NCBI RefSeq assembly: GCF_021049305.1
Contig: NZ_CP088081.1
Location: 1,798,001 to 1,862,000, forward strand
Direction: 5' to 3'
Source of the DNA: Ideonella dechloratans
GTDB lineage: Bacteria; Pseudomonadota; Gammaproteobacteria; Burkholderiales; Burkholderiaceae_C
DNA length: 64,000 nucleotides
In this document: positions 1-12,899 of the stretch, one piece after another
How the letters are laid out: each line of letters begins with the position of its first letter
Numbering within the stretch: position 1 is the first letter of the stretch
Program-made: the position numbers and the translations under genes
Notes under the pieces: generated by a model
What the model was told of the DNA's origin: nothing
The model's database searches: none
Seen by the model: only the letters and a program-made list of their open reading frames with translations

Positions 1-4745
<4,745 letters not shown>

Positions 4746-4854
4746 GCGTCGCCACCCCCCGGGCCAGGCGTCATCGGCCCCGGTTTTCGGGCTTTTGGCC
4801 GACGCGACGGTTCCTAGAATCCGTCGCGCCTGAATCCCTCCGGAGCCCCTGGCC

Positions 4855-5595
4855 ATGTCCCGTCTCGCCGCCCGTCTTTGCGCCCTTCGCCTGGCCTGCG
4901 GAGTGCTCGCCTGGGTGGGCTTCTGCCTGCCTGCACAGGCGCAGCAGCTCTGGGGCTATGTGGACGGTGCCGGCGTGGCCCACTTCGCCGACAGCGCGGT
5001 CGATTCGCGCTATCTGCCGGTGTTGCCGGAGCCGGGGCAGCTGAACATCCGGGTGCCGGGCAAGACGATGACCGGCAACGGTCTGCTGACCTGGCTGGAC
5101 ATCGCGCCGGAGGTCAAGCGCCTGCAGCCCGTGCTCAAGGAGGCCGAGGAGGCCACCGGCGTGGACGCCGAACTGCTCAAGGCCATCATCACGGTGGAGT
5201 CGGGCTTCAACCCGGAGCTGGTGTCGCCCCGTGGGGCCATCGGCCTGATGCAGATGACGCCGGACGCGGCCGACCGCTACGCCACCAAGGCCGAGGCCCA
5301 GGCGCCGGTCGAGCAGCGCATGCGCAACCCGCGGCTGAACATCCTGACCGGCGCGCGCATGCTGGCCGATCTGACCCGCCGTTATGGCGGGGTGGATGTG
5401 GCCCTGGCCGCCTGGAACGCCGGCGAGGGCAATGTGCGCCGCGCCGGTGGCAAGATGCCGCCTTTCGAAGAAACGCGGGCCCATGTGCACATGGTGCTCG
5501 AGCTTTACTGGACCCTGCTGCAGCAACGCATGCAGACGGGCGCCCGCCAGCTCAAGCTGGTGGGCTGGAACGAAGGGGCGCAGCCCGTGCGCTGA
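4855..5595 (+). CDS. exported lytic transglycosylase, SLT domain
   Basis: This is a 246-residue exported peptidoglycan lytic transglycosylase. A signal peptide of about 29 residues ends at an AQA site, followed by a DUF4124-like segment (LWGYVDGAGVAHFAD). The soluble lytic transglycosylase domain carries the catalytic Glu in TVESGFNP (E115), then GLMQMTPDAA and AWNAGEGNV, all diagnostic of the family. It should cleave MurNAc-GlcNAc bonds in the periplasm with 1,6-anhydro product formation. A CGGAG Shine-Dalgarno precedes the ATG and a TAGAAT -10 candidate lies at 4815-4820. It sits between parE and parC, 15 bases before parC. Confidence 0.92.
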   Translation: MSRLAARLCALRLACGVLAWVGFCLPAQAQQLWGYVDGAGVAHFADSAVDSRYLPVLPEPGQLNIRVPGKTMTGNGLLTWLDIAPEVKRLQPVLKEAEEATGVDAELLKAIITVESGFNPELVSPRGAIGLMQMTPDAADRYATKAEAQAPVEQRMRNPRLNILTGARMLADLTRRYGGVDVALAAWNAGEGNVRRAGGKMPPFEETRAHVHMVLELYWTLLQQRMQTGARQLKLVGWNEGAQPVR

Positions 5596-5610
5596 GCCCG
5601 ACCGAGATCG

Positions 5611-7926
5611 ATGGAACAGACTTCCCTGAGCTTTCAAGCCGGTGACGGCGACGGATCGAACGACATCGCCCTGGCGCAGTACGCCGAGCGGGCCTACCTC
5701 GAGTACGCGCTGAGCGTCGTCAAGGGCCGGGCGCTGCCCGATGTTTGCGACGGTGCCAAGCCGGTGCAGCGGCGCATTCTTTACGCCATGCAGCGCATGG
5801 GCCTGGGCTGGGCCGGTGGCGCACCCAAGCCGGTCAAGAGCGCCCGCGTGGTGGGCGATGTGCTGGGCCGCTTCCACCCGCACGGCGATCAGGCCGCCTA
5901 CGACGCCCTGGTGCGCATGGCGCAGGATTTTTCGCAGCGCTACCCGTTGATCGACGGCCAGGGCAACTTCGGCAGCCGCGATGGCGACGGTGCCGCGGCC
6001 ATGCGCTACACCGAGGCGCGCCTGTCGCCCATCGCCCGCCTGCTGCTCGATGAGATCGACGAGGGCACGGTGGAGTTCGTGCCCAACTACGACGGCTCCA
6101 CCGAGGAGCCCCGGCAGCTGCCGGCGCGCCTGCCTTTCGTGCTGCTCAACGGGGCCTCGGGCATTGCCGTGGGCCTGGCCACCGAGATCCCCAGCCACAA
6201 CCTGCGCGAGGTGGCGGCGGCGGCAGTGGCGCTGATCCGCAACGATCAGCTGCCCGACGACGAGCTGTTCGCCATGCTGCCCGGCCCGGACTTCCCGGGC
6301 GGCGGTCAGGTCATCTCCAGCGCGGCCGACATCCGCGCGGCCTACAGCAGTGGCCGCGGCAGCCTGAAGGTGCGCGCCGTCTGGAAGATCGAGGACCTGG
6401 CGCGCGGCCAGTGGCAGCTGGTGGTGACCGAGCTGCCGCCGGGCACCAGCGCGCAGAAGGTGCTCGAGGAGATCGAGGAGCTGACCAACCCCAAGGTCAA
6501 GGCCGGCAAGAAGGCGCTGACCGCCGAACAGACCCAGCTCAAGGGCGCCGTGCTGTCGGTGCTGGACGCGGTGCGCGACGAATCCAGCAAGGATGCGCCG
6601 GTGCGCCTGGTCTTCGAGCCCAAGAGCCGCACCGTCGAGCAGCAGGAGCTGATCACCACCCTGCTGGCCCACACCAGCCTGGAGACCAATGCCCCGGTCA
6701 ACCTGACCATGGTGGGTCTGGACGGCAAGCCGGTGCAGAAGAGCGTGCGCCAGATGCTGCTGGAGTGGATCAGCTTCCGCCAGACCACGGTGCAGCGGCG
6801 CACCCGCCACCGCCTGGACAAGGTGCTGGACCGCATCCACGTGCTGGAAGGCCGCCAGCTGGTGCTGCTGAACATCGACGAGGTGATCCGCATCATCCGC
6901 AACGCCGACGAGCCCAAGCCGGCGCTGATCGAGCGCTTCCGCCTGAGCGACCGCCAGGCCGAGGACATCCTGGAGATCCGGCTGCGCCAGCTGGCCCGGC
7001 TGGAAGCACTCAAGATCGAACAGGAACTGTCGAGCCTGCGCGAGGAGCAGTCCAAGCTGGAGGACATCCTGGGCAACCCGGGCAGCCTGCGCCGCACCGT
7101 GATCAAGGAGATCGAGGCCGACGCCAAGCAGTTCGGCGACGACCGCCGCACCCTGATCCAGGAGGAGAAGCGGGCGGTGGCCGAGGTCAAGGTGGTGGAC
7201 GAGCCCGTCACCGTGGTCATCAGCCAGATGGGTTGGGCCCGCGCCCTCAAGGGCCACGAGGTGGACGCCGCCACGCTGGGCTTCAAGTCCGGTGACACCC
7301 TGCACAGCCACTTCGCCTGCCGCAGCGTGGATACGCTGCTGGTCATCGGCAGCAATGGCCGGGTCTACAACATCGCCGTGGCCAGCCTGCCGGGCGGGCG
7401 TGGCGACGGCGTGCCCATCACCTCGCTGATCGACCTGGAGCCGGGCAGCAAGGCGCTGCACTACTTCGCCGGCGCGGCCGACACCACGCTGCTGTTCGCC
7501 AACAGCGGCGGCTTCGGCCTGCTGGCCCGGGCGTCGGATCTCTTCACCCGCCAACGCGCGGGCAAGAGCTTCCTGACGCTGGAAGACAAGGAAGCGCTGT
7601 TGCCGCCGGCACCGGTGGCCATCGCCCATGCGCAGGTGGCCTGCCTGTCGGCCAGCGGCCGGCTGCTGGTCTATGCGCTGTCGGACCTGAAGCTGCAGCC
7701 CAAGGGCGGCCGGGGCCTGACGCTGATGGACGTGGACGCCAAGGACCCGCTCTTGTCCGTCTGCAGCTTCGGCGACGTGCTGCGGGTGCTGGGCGCCGGC
7801 AGGGGCGGCAAGCCGCGGGACGAACTGCTCAAGGGCTCGGCCCTGGCCACCCACATGGGCAAGCGCGCCCGCAAGGGGGCCAAGGTGGAAGCCGTGCTCA
7901 AGCCCAGCCAGGTGCTGCCGGGCTGA
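5611..7926 (+). CDS. parC: DNA topoisomerase IV subunit A (ParC)
   Basis: ParC is the DNA cleavage and religation subunit of topoisomerase IV. It is 771 residues: an N-terminal winged-helix/tower domain with [10 protein letters not shown] near residue 50, the quinolone-resistance region [10 protein letters not shown] (91-98 and on), the active-site Tyr in AMRYTE (Y133), and a C-terminal beta-pinwheel from about residue 490. At the position of E. coli ParC Ser80 it has Gln (Q94), and at Glu84 it has Asp (D98). It starts 15 bases after the transglycosylase gene and is convergent with the ubiM-like gene, whose stop is only 18 bases away. Confidence 0.97.
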   Translation: MEQTSLSFQAGDGDGSNDIALAQYAERAYLEYALSVVKGRALPDVCDGAKPVQRRILYAMQRMGLGWAGGAPKPVKSARVVGDVLGRFHPHGDQAAYDALVRMAQDFSQRYPLIDGQGNFGSRDGDGAAAMRYTEARLSPIARLLLDEIDEGTVEFVPNYDGSTEEPRQLPARLPFVLLNGASGIAVGLATEIPSHNLREVAAAAVALIRNDQLPDDELFAMLPGPDFPGGGQVISSAADIRAAYSSGRGSLKVRAVWKIEDLARGQWQLVVTELPPGTSAQKVLEEIEELTNPKVKAGKKALTAEQTQLKGAVLSVLDAVRDESSKDAPVRLVFEPKSRTVEQQELITTLLAHTSLETNAPVNLTMVGLDGKPVQKSVRQMLLEWISFRQTTVQRRTRHRLDKVLDRIHVLEGRQLVLLNIDEVIRIIRNADEPKPALIERFRLSDRQAEDILEIRLRQLARLEALKIEQELSSLREEQSKLEDILGNPGSLRRTVIKEIEADAKQFGDDRRTLIQEEKRAVAEVKVVDEPVTVVISQMGWARALKGHEVDAATLGFKSGDTLHSHFACRSVDTLLVIGSNGRVYNIAVASLPGGRGDGVPITSLIDLEPGSKALHYFAGAADTTLLFANSGGFGLLARASDLFTRQRAGKSFLTLEDKEALLPPAPVAIAHAQVACLSASGRLLVYALSDLKLQPKGGRGLTLMDVDAKDPLLSVCSFGDVLRVLGAGRGGKPRDELLKGSALATHMGKRARKGAKVEAVLKPSQVLPG

Positions 7927-7944
7927 TCGGGCGTCGGGCCGGTT

Positions 7945-9276
7945 TCAGGCCCGGCCGAAGGGGCCGCGCGCCCAGCGTGGCGGACGCGGCAGGTCCGCCA
8001 GATTCGGCAAGGGGGGCAGTGGCGGCAGCAGGCTGCGCCAGAGCGCCTGCGTGGTGTCCCCGGTCAGCTGGCGGGTGATGGCCCGCTGCACCGGCGGCAG
8101 CCAGTTGGTGGCTCGCACCACGGCTTCGCGCACCAGCTTGGCCGGGCGGCTGTCGTTGGTGAAGAGCTTCACCACCACGTTGGTGCCCAGGTAGATGGGC
8201 AGCGTCACCCGGCGGTGTTCCTCGGCATAGCGGGCCAGCGGCCCGGCCTCGCCGAGGTCACGGCCTTCGGCGTGTGCTTGGGCCAGCTCGTGCGCCAGCA
8301 CCTCCACCCCGTACAGGCCGAAGTTGTAGCCGTGCGCGGTGACCGGGTGCATGCCCACCGCCGCATCGCCCACCAGGACGAAGCGATCGGCATGGAAGCG
8401 TTCGGCATAGACCGCCACCAGCGGGTAGCTGTGGCGTTCGCCGGCCAGTTCCAGGGCGCCCAGGCGGTGGCCGAAGGCCGCGTCGACCCGCAGCGCGAAC
8501 TCGGCCGGCGGCAGGGCCATCAGTTCGGCGGCTCCGTCGCTGGTGACCGTCCAGACGGCCGAGGACTGGTGTCCGGCCATGGGCAGCATGGCCAGGGTGT
8601 GGCCGTGCAGAAAGCACTCATGGGCCGTGCCGTCGTGGGCGCGCTCGTGGCGCATGCGGCAGACGATGGCAGTGCGACCGAAGTCCAGCATGCGCGCGCC
8701 GATGCCGGCCATGCGGCGCAGGCTGGAGAAGCGGCTGTCGGCGGCCACCACCAGGGGCGCCCGCAGCACGCGTCCGTCGGCCAGCGTGACCTGGGCTCCC
8801 TGGGCGTCGCGCTGCAGGGCGGTGACCCGGGCGTCGCCGGTGAGCGTGATCTTGTCGGCCCGCGCCGCAGCACCGGCGTGGCAGGCCTGGCGGATGCGGT
8901 GGTTGGGCACCAGCCAGCCCAGCTGTTCGTGGCCATCGGCCTGCCCGCTGAAGGGCAGCACCCGGGGCGAATCGCCGTTGGTGACCTGGGCGGCCTTCAG
9001 CGGTGCGATCTCGTCCGCGGGCAATCGGTCCCACAGGCCCAGGCGGGCGAAGATGCGCTGGGCGCGGTGGGTGAGGGCGATGTCACGCCCGTCCTCGGGC
9101 GGTGCCACCAGGGAATCCAGCGGGGCCTGTTCCAGCACCTGGCTGCGCAGGCCGGCATCGGCCAGGGCGCAGGCCAGGGCCAGACCGGCCGGGCCGGCGC
9201 CCACGATCAGCACGTCGGGCGAGGTCTCAAAAGAGGAGGCCGAGGGGGTGTCAGGAGAGGCGGCGGTGTCGGTCAT
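7945..9276 (-). CDS. ubiM: FAD-dependent ubiquinone-biosynthesis hydroxylase, UbiM-like
   Basis: This is a 443-residue flavoprotein monooxygenase of the UbiH/UbiF/UbiM group, which hydroxylates the ubiquinone ring. It has the N-terminal dinucleotide-binding motif LIVGAGPAGLALA (about 24-36), a central VVAADSRFSSLRR segment and the second FAD motif VLVGDAAVGMHPVTAHG. The last reads GMHPVTAHG rather than the TLHPIAGQG of UbiH, which points to UbiM. The ATG complementary to 9274-9276 was chosen because the upstream frame only overlaps dsbB antisense. Two hairpins lie just upstream of the start. The family is certain; the exact ring position is less so. Confidence 0.75.
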   Translation of the reverse strand: MTDTAASPDTPSASSFETSPDVLIVGAGPAGLALACALADAGLRSQVLEQAPLDSLVAPPEDGRDIALTHRAQRIFARLGLWDRLPADEIAPLKAAQVTNGDSPRVLPFSGQADGHEQLGWLVPNHRIRQACHAGAAARADKITLTGDARVTALQRDAQGAQVTLADGRVLRAPLVVAADSRFSSLRRMAGIGARMLDFGRTAIVCRMRHERAHDGTAHECFLHGHTLAMLPMAGHQSSAVWTVTSDGAAELMALPPAEFALRVDAAFGHRLGALELAGERHSYPLVAVYAERFHADRFVLVGDAAVGMHPVTAHGYNFGLYGVEVLAHELAQAHAEGRDLGEAGPLARYAEEHRRVTLPIYLGTNVVVKLFTNDSRPAKLVREAVVRATNWLPPVQRAITRQLTGDTTQALWRSLLPPLPPLPNLADLPRPPRWARGPFGRA

Positions 9277-9287
9277 CAGGCATTCCC

Positions 9288-9339
9288 GCGGGGTGGCCCC
9301 GCTGATCAGGCGGGTGGCATCATCGCCAAGCCCGCCTGA
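9288..9339 (-). repeat. two consecutive hairpins in the leader of the ubiM-like gene
   Basis: Between dsbB and the hydroxylase gene are a 9-bp inverted repeat TCAGGCGGG / CCCGCCTGA (9306-9314 and 9331-9339), with an inner GGC/GCC pairing around a 6-base loop, and a second stem GCGGGG / CCCCGC (9288-9302). Together they occupy almost the whole intergenic space. On the minus strand they come after the dsbB stop and before the hydroxylase ATG, so they could end dsbB transcription or fold in the leader. No U-run follows. Confidence 0.6.
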
Positions 9340-9356
9340 GTCTGCCTTGACCGGGG

Positions 9357-9848
9357 TCAGTTCCGCCGGGCGCGCAGGGCCAGCACGCAGGCCGCGCCAC
9401 ACAAGGCGAACAGCGCCAGGCTCCACATCGCGAAGGGAATGCCCAGCAGGTCCACCGCCGCGTCGGCGCAGGAGGCCAACGGCGCGAAGATGTCCGGGGC
9501 GGCGTCGTACAGGCCCAGGGCCTGCATGATGCGGTCGGCCAGGGTCAAGGCGCAGCTGGCGCTGGACGAGGCCACGAAATGCAGCCACAGCGAGGTGCCG
9601 ATGCCGCAGGCGGCCAGCAGCACGCCCAGGCCCGCCAGCGGGCGCCGCAGGGGCGGCACCAGCGCGGCCAGCAGTGCCACCGCGGCGAGCACCAGGAAGA
9701 TCAGGCGCTGCAGCGTGCACCAGGGGCAGGGCAACATGTCGAAGCGGTATTGCCCGACCAGGGCGCCGCCCACGGCGGCCACGCAGGCCACGGCCACGCC
9801 CACCAGCAGCAGCCGGGGCGAGCCCGTCACGCGGGAGATGAAGCTCAT
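9357..9848 (-). CDS. dsbB: disulfide bond formation protein B (DsbB)
   Basis: DsbB is a 163-residue inner-membrane quinone reductase that reoxidises periplasmic DsbA. Four hydrophobic spans are visible. The first periplasmic loop carries CPWC (C41, C44; the usual form is CxxC) with the quinone-site Arg in TLQR just after it. The second loop carries the other Cys pair (C99 and C127). The start codon overlaps the stop of the upstream RidA-family gene by four bases (ATGA), so the two are translationally coupled. No dsbA is in the window. Confidence 0.93.
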   Translation of the reverse strand: MSFISRVTGSPRLLLVGVAVACVAAVGGALVGQYRFDMLPCPWCTLQRLIFLVLAAVALLAALVPPLRRPLAGLGVLLAACGIGTSLWLHFVASSSASCALTLADRIMQALGLYDAAPDIFAPLASCADAAVDLLGIPFAMWSLALFALCGAACVLALRARRN

Positions 9849-10306
9849 GGCTTGAGTTCGACCACCAGCTCGATCTCGACACAGGTGCCCATGGGCAGCT
9901 GGGCCACGCCGAAGGCGCTGCGGGCGTGCGAGCCGACCTCGGGGCCGAAGACCGACACCAGCAGCTCGGAGCAGCCGTTGGTCACCAGGTGGTGCTCGGT
10001 GTAGGTGGGGGCCGAGTTCACCAGGCTCACCACCTTGACGATGCGGGCGATGCGGTCCAGGTCGCCGGTGGCGGCCTGCAGGGTGCCCAGCAGGTCGATG
10101 GCCACGGCGCGGGCGGCCTGCTTGCCTTCCTCGGTGCCCATGGTGGTGCCCAGTTGGCCGATCCAGGGCTTGCCGTCCTGCTTGGCGATGTGGCCCGAGA
10201 TGAAGACCAGGTGGCCGGTCTGGACGAAGGGGACGTAGGCGGCGGCAGGAACGGCCAGTGGCGGCAGCTCGATGCCCAGGGTCTGCAGGCGCGCAGCGAC
10301 GGACAT
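9845..10306 (-). CDS. RidA (YjgF/YER057c) family protein
   Basis: This 153-residue protein belongs to the RidA superfamily, whose best-known members deaminate reactive enamine/imine intermediates released by PLP enzymes. The features seen are VFISGHIAKQDG, GEE-like spacing with ARAVAIDLLGTL, and the C-terminal LPMGTCVEIELVVEL strand typical of the trimeric fold. The length is greater than classic RidA (about 128), matching the long YjgF-like subgroup. Because the classic active-site Arg context (NPxR) is not obvious, deaminase activity is uncertain. The start is the ATG complementary to 10304-10306. It overlaps dsbB by four bases and is divergent from comEC. Confidence 0.85.
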   Translation of the reverse strand: MSVAARLQTLGIELPPLAVPAAAYVPFVQTGHLVFISGHIAKQDGKPWIGQLGTTMGTEEGKQAARAVAIDLLGTLQAATGDLDRIARIVKVVSLVNSAPTYTEHHLVTNGCSELLVSVFGPEVGSHARSAFGVAQLPMGTCVEIELVVELKP

Positions 10307-10351
10307 GTCAACGTACTCCGAAGGAATGAGGGAGGGATATCGGGGCGATCC

Positions 10352-10357
10352 TACACT
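10352..10357 (+). promoter_or_regulatory. candidate -10 box (TACACT) of comEC
   Basis: TACACT ends 7 bases before the chosen comEC ATG, the same layout as at parE, and no Shine-Dalgarno is present in those 7 bases. This suggests a very short or absent 5' leader. The intergenic space to the divergent RidA gene is only 58 bases. Confidence 0.35.
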
Positions 10358-10364
10358 GGCCCGC

Positions 10365-12899
10365 ATGCTGTCCGGGATCGGCGGGGTCTTGTTGCTGAGC
10401 GTGCTGGCGGGGCTGTCCGGCGTGGCGCTGCAACTGGCCCAGCCGGTGCTGTGGCCAGCCTGGGTGGACGCCGCGCTGCTGGGCGTGTCCGTTCTGGCAG
10501 CCTGGCCATTCCTGCGAGGCGGCCGCGCGCGCCGGGCCTTCGCCCTGTGGGCTCTGGCCCTGCTGATGGCTGCTGCGGCCAGCACCAGCGAGCGGGCCCG
10601 CGAACGCCTGGCCCAGCGGCTGCCCGCCGACCTGGAAGGGCAGGAACTGCTGGTGCAAGGCCGGGTGCGGGGGCTGCCGCAGGCGGGGCCCGAAGGGCAG
10701 GTGTTCGGCTTCGAGGTGGAGCAGGCCTGGCGGCTGGACGCGGCAGCCTGGGCGCGGGGACGGGCAGAGCCCGCCGAGGCGCTGACCTTGCCGGCGCTGA
10801 TTCGGCTGAGCTGGCCCGAGCCCGCCGCCGGCGGCGACCTGATGGGCAGCGGCCGGGCGGTGCCGCGCGCAGGCGAGGCCTGGCGTCTGCCCGTGCGCCT
10901 GCGCCAGCCCCACGGCTTGGCCAACCCTGGGGGCTTCGATGCCGAGCTGTGGCTGTTCGAGCAGGGCATCGGCGCGGTGGGCACGGTGCGTGGCACCCTG
11001 CCGGGGCAGGCGGTGCGTCTGGAGGGGGCCCGTCCCTGGCATCCCCTGGAATGGCTGGACCACCTGCGTCAACGCTGGCGCGACCACGTCCTGCTGTCCA
11101 GCCCGTCCCCCCGGACGGCCGGCCTGCTGGCCGCACTGGCGGTCGGCGATCAAGGGGCCATCGGCGAGCAGGACTGGGCGCTCTACCGCCGCACCGGCGT
11201 GGCCCATCTGGTCAGCATCAGCGGCAGCCACATCACCCTGTTCGCGGCGCTGGCCATCGCCCTGGTCGGTCGCCTCTGGCGCACCAGCGCCACCTTGTGC
11301 CTGCGGCTGCCGGCATCCACGGCCGGGCGTTGGGGTGGGCTGGCGCTGGCCACGCTGTATGCGCTGCTGGCCGGGTGGGGCGTGCCGGCACAGCGCACGG
11401 TCTGGATGCTGGGCGGCGCGGTGCTGTTGCGCAGCCTGGGCGCACCCTGGCCCGGCTGGGCGCTGTGCGCCGTGGCGGCGGCGGGCACGGTGACGGCCGA
11501 TCCCTGGGCCCTGCTGCAGCCGGGCTTCTGGCTGTCCTTTCTGGCGGTGCTGATGCTGCTGGGCATGGAGGGCGCGGGCGCGTCGCCCGGGGGCGAGGGG
11601 GCGCAAGAAGAGGCGCAAGAGGAGGGGTTTCACGGGCCCCGGTCTGTCTGGCGCGGTCTGCGACACGCTTTGATGGTCCAGGGGCTCATCACCCTGGGGT
11701 TGGCGCCGCTGAGCCTGGTGTTGTTCGGCCAGCTGTCCCTGGTGGGGCTGCCGGCCAATCTGCTGGCCGTGCCCTGGGTGACCTGGGTGATCACGCCGCT
11801 GGCCTTGCTGGGAGCGCTCTGGCCGCCGCTGTGGCAGCTGGCGGCCTGGGCGATCGCGCCCCTGCAGGCGTGGTTGCAGGGGCTGGGCGCATGGTCCATG
11901 GCGGCCTGGTCGGTGCCCGCTGCAGGGCCCGGCACCGTGCTGCTGGCGGTGCTGGGCGGCTTCCTGGTGAGTTTGCCTCTGCCGTGGCGGCTGCGGGCGC
12001 TGTCTGCTTTGCTGTGGCTGCCGCTGCTGCTGGTGCCGGCGCCCCGCCCGGCGCAGGGGCGCTTCGAGCTGCTGGCGGCCGATGTGGGGCAGGGCAGCGC
12101 CGTGCTGATCCGCACCGCCCACCACCTGTTGATCCACGACGCCGGGCCCCGCTACGGCTCGGACAGCGATGCGGGCCGCAAGGTCCTGGTGCCGCTGCTG
12201 CAGACCCTGGGCGAGCGCCGGGTGGACGAGTTGGCGCTCAGTCACCGGGACACCGATCACGTCGGTGGCGCCCAGGCGTTGATCGACGCCCTGCCGGTGC
12301 TTCGCCTGCGGGCCAGCCTGGCGCCAGGGCATCCCCTGCTTGCACAGGTGGCGGACACCCAGGTCTGCCTGGCGGGGCAGCAGTGGTCCTGGGATGGGGT
12401 CGAGTTCCGGGTCCTGCATCCCTTTCACGCGGCCAGACCCGACGAAGCCTCCAACGGGCAGAGCTGTGTCATCCAGGTGCGTGATGCCCAGGGACACAGT
12501 GCCCTGCTGACGGGGGATGTGGAGCTGGCGCAGGAGGCGGCCCTGGTGCAGCGCTGGGGTCAGAGTCTGCGCAGCGAGGTGCTGATCGTTCCGCACCATG
12601 GCAGCCACACCTCGTCGGGCGAGGTCTTTCTGGCCGCCGTGGCGCCGCGCATGGCGGTCATGCAACTGGGCTACCGCAACCGCTTCGGCCATCCTCACCC
12701 CGAAATATCAGAGCGCTACCGTCAAAAGAGCATTACCGTGGTGCGAACGGACCAATGTGGTGCGTGGACATGGGATGGGGATGGTGCGAGCTGCACGCGA
12801 AACGTGCGCCGCCACTACTGGCAATGGATGCCGGAAAACCCGGCGCCCGTGGCTGGTGCGGTTGTTGCTTCTTCCCCGGAAGTAGGAGAGCGCGAATGA
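10365..12899 (+). CDS. comEC: DNA internalization protein ComEC/Rec2
   Basis: ComEC forms the inner-membrane channel through which single-stranded DNA enters in natural transformation. The 844-residue protein has the expected three parts: N-terminal spans with a DUF4131-like OB segment (about 1-220), the Competence domain with HLVSISGSHITLFAAL (about 283-298) and many spans to about 560, and a C-terminal metallo-beta-lactamase-like domain with HRDTDHVGG (from H627), LLTGDVE and VPHHGSHTSS. A Glu/Gly-rich cytoplasmic-looking insert lies near residue 410. The ATG at 10365 gives the natural hydrophobic start. The stop overlaps the ATP-grasp gene start by four bases. Confidence 0.93.
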   Translation: MLSGIGGVLLLSVLAGLSGVALQLAQPVLWPAWVDAALLGVSVLAAWPFLRGGRARRAFALWALALLMAAAASTSERARERLAQRLPADLEGQELLVQGRVRGLPQAGPEGQVFGFEVEQAWRLDAAAWARGRAEPAEALTLPALIRLSWPEPAAGGDLMGSGRAVPRAGEAWRLPVRLRQPHGLANPGGFDAELWLFEQGIGAVGTVRGTLPGQAVRLEGARPWHPLEWLDHLRQRWRDHVLLSSPSPRTAGLLAALAVGDQGAIGEQDWALYRRTGVAHLVSISGSHITLFAALAIALVGRLWRTSATLCLRLPASTAGRWGGLALATLYALLAGWGVPAQRTVWMLGGAVLLRSLGAPWPGWALCAVAAAGTVTADPWALLQPGFWLSFLAVLMLLGMEGAGASPGGEGAQEEAQEEGFHGPRSVWRGLRHALMVQGLITLGLAPLSLVLFGQLSLVGLPANLLAVPWVTWVITPLALLGALWPPLWQLAAWAIAPLQAWLQGLGAWSMAAWSVPAAGPGTVLLAVLGGFLVSLPLPWRLRALSALLWLPLLLVPAPRPAQGRFELLAADVGQGSAVLIRTAHHLLIHDAGPRYGSDSDAGRKVLVPLLQTLGERRVDELALSHRDTDHVGGAQALIDALPVLRLRASLAPGHPLLAQVADTQVCLAGQQWSWDGVEFRVLHPFHAARPDEASNGQSCVIQVRDAQGHSALLTGDVELAQEAALVQRWGQSLRSEVLIVPHHGSHTSSGEVFLAAVAPRMAVMQLGYRNRFGHPHPEISERYRQKSITVVRTDQCGAWTWDGDGASCTRNVRRHYWQWMPENPAPVAGAVVASSPEVGERE

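Noticed and set aside
4771..7854. 1027-codon minus-strand frame opposite the transglycosylase and parC
   Set aside because: It is a His/Gln/Ala-rich shadow of parC in high-GC DNA; no domain is visible and parC is certain.
7930..7960. Bidirectional terminator between parC and ubiM-like genes
   Set aside because: Only a 6-bp CGGGCC/GGCCCG stem without T-run; too weak to call.
9926..12484. 852-codon plus-strand frame over comEC
   Set aside because: Low-complexity Gly/Ala/Arg sequence out of frame with the real comEC membrane protein.
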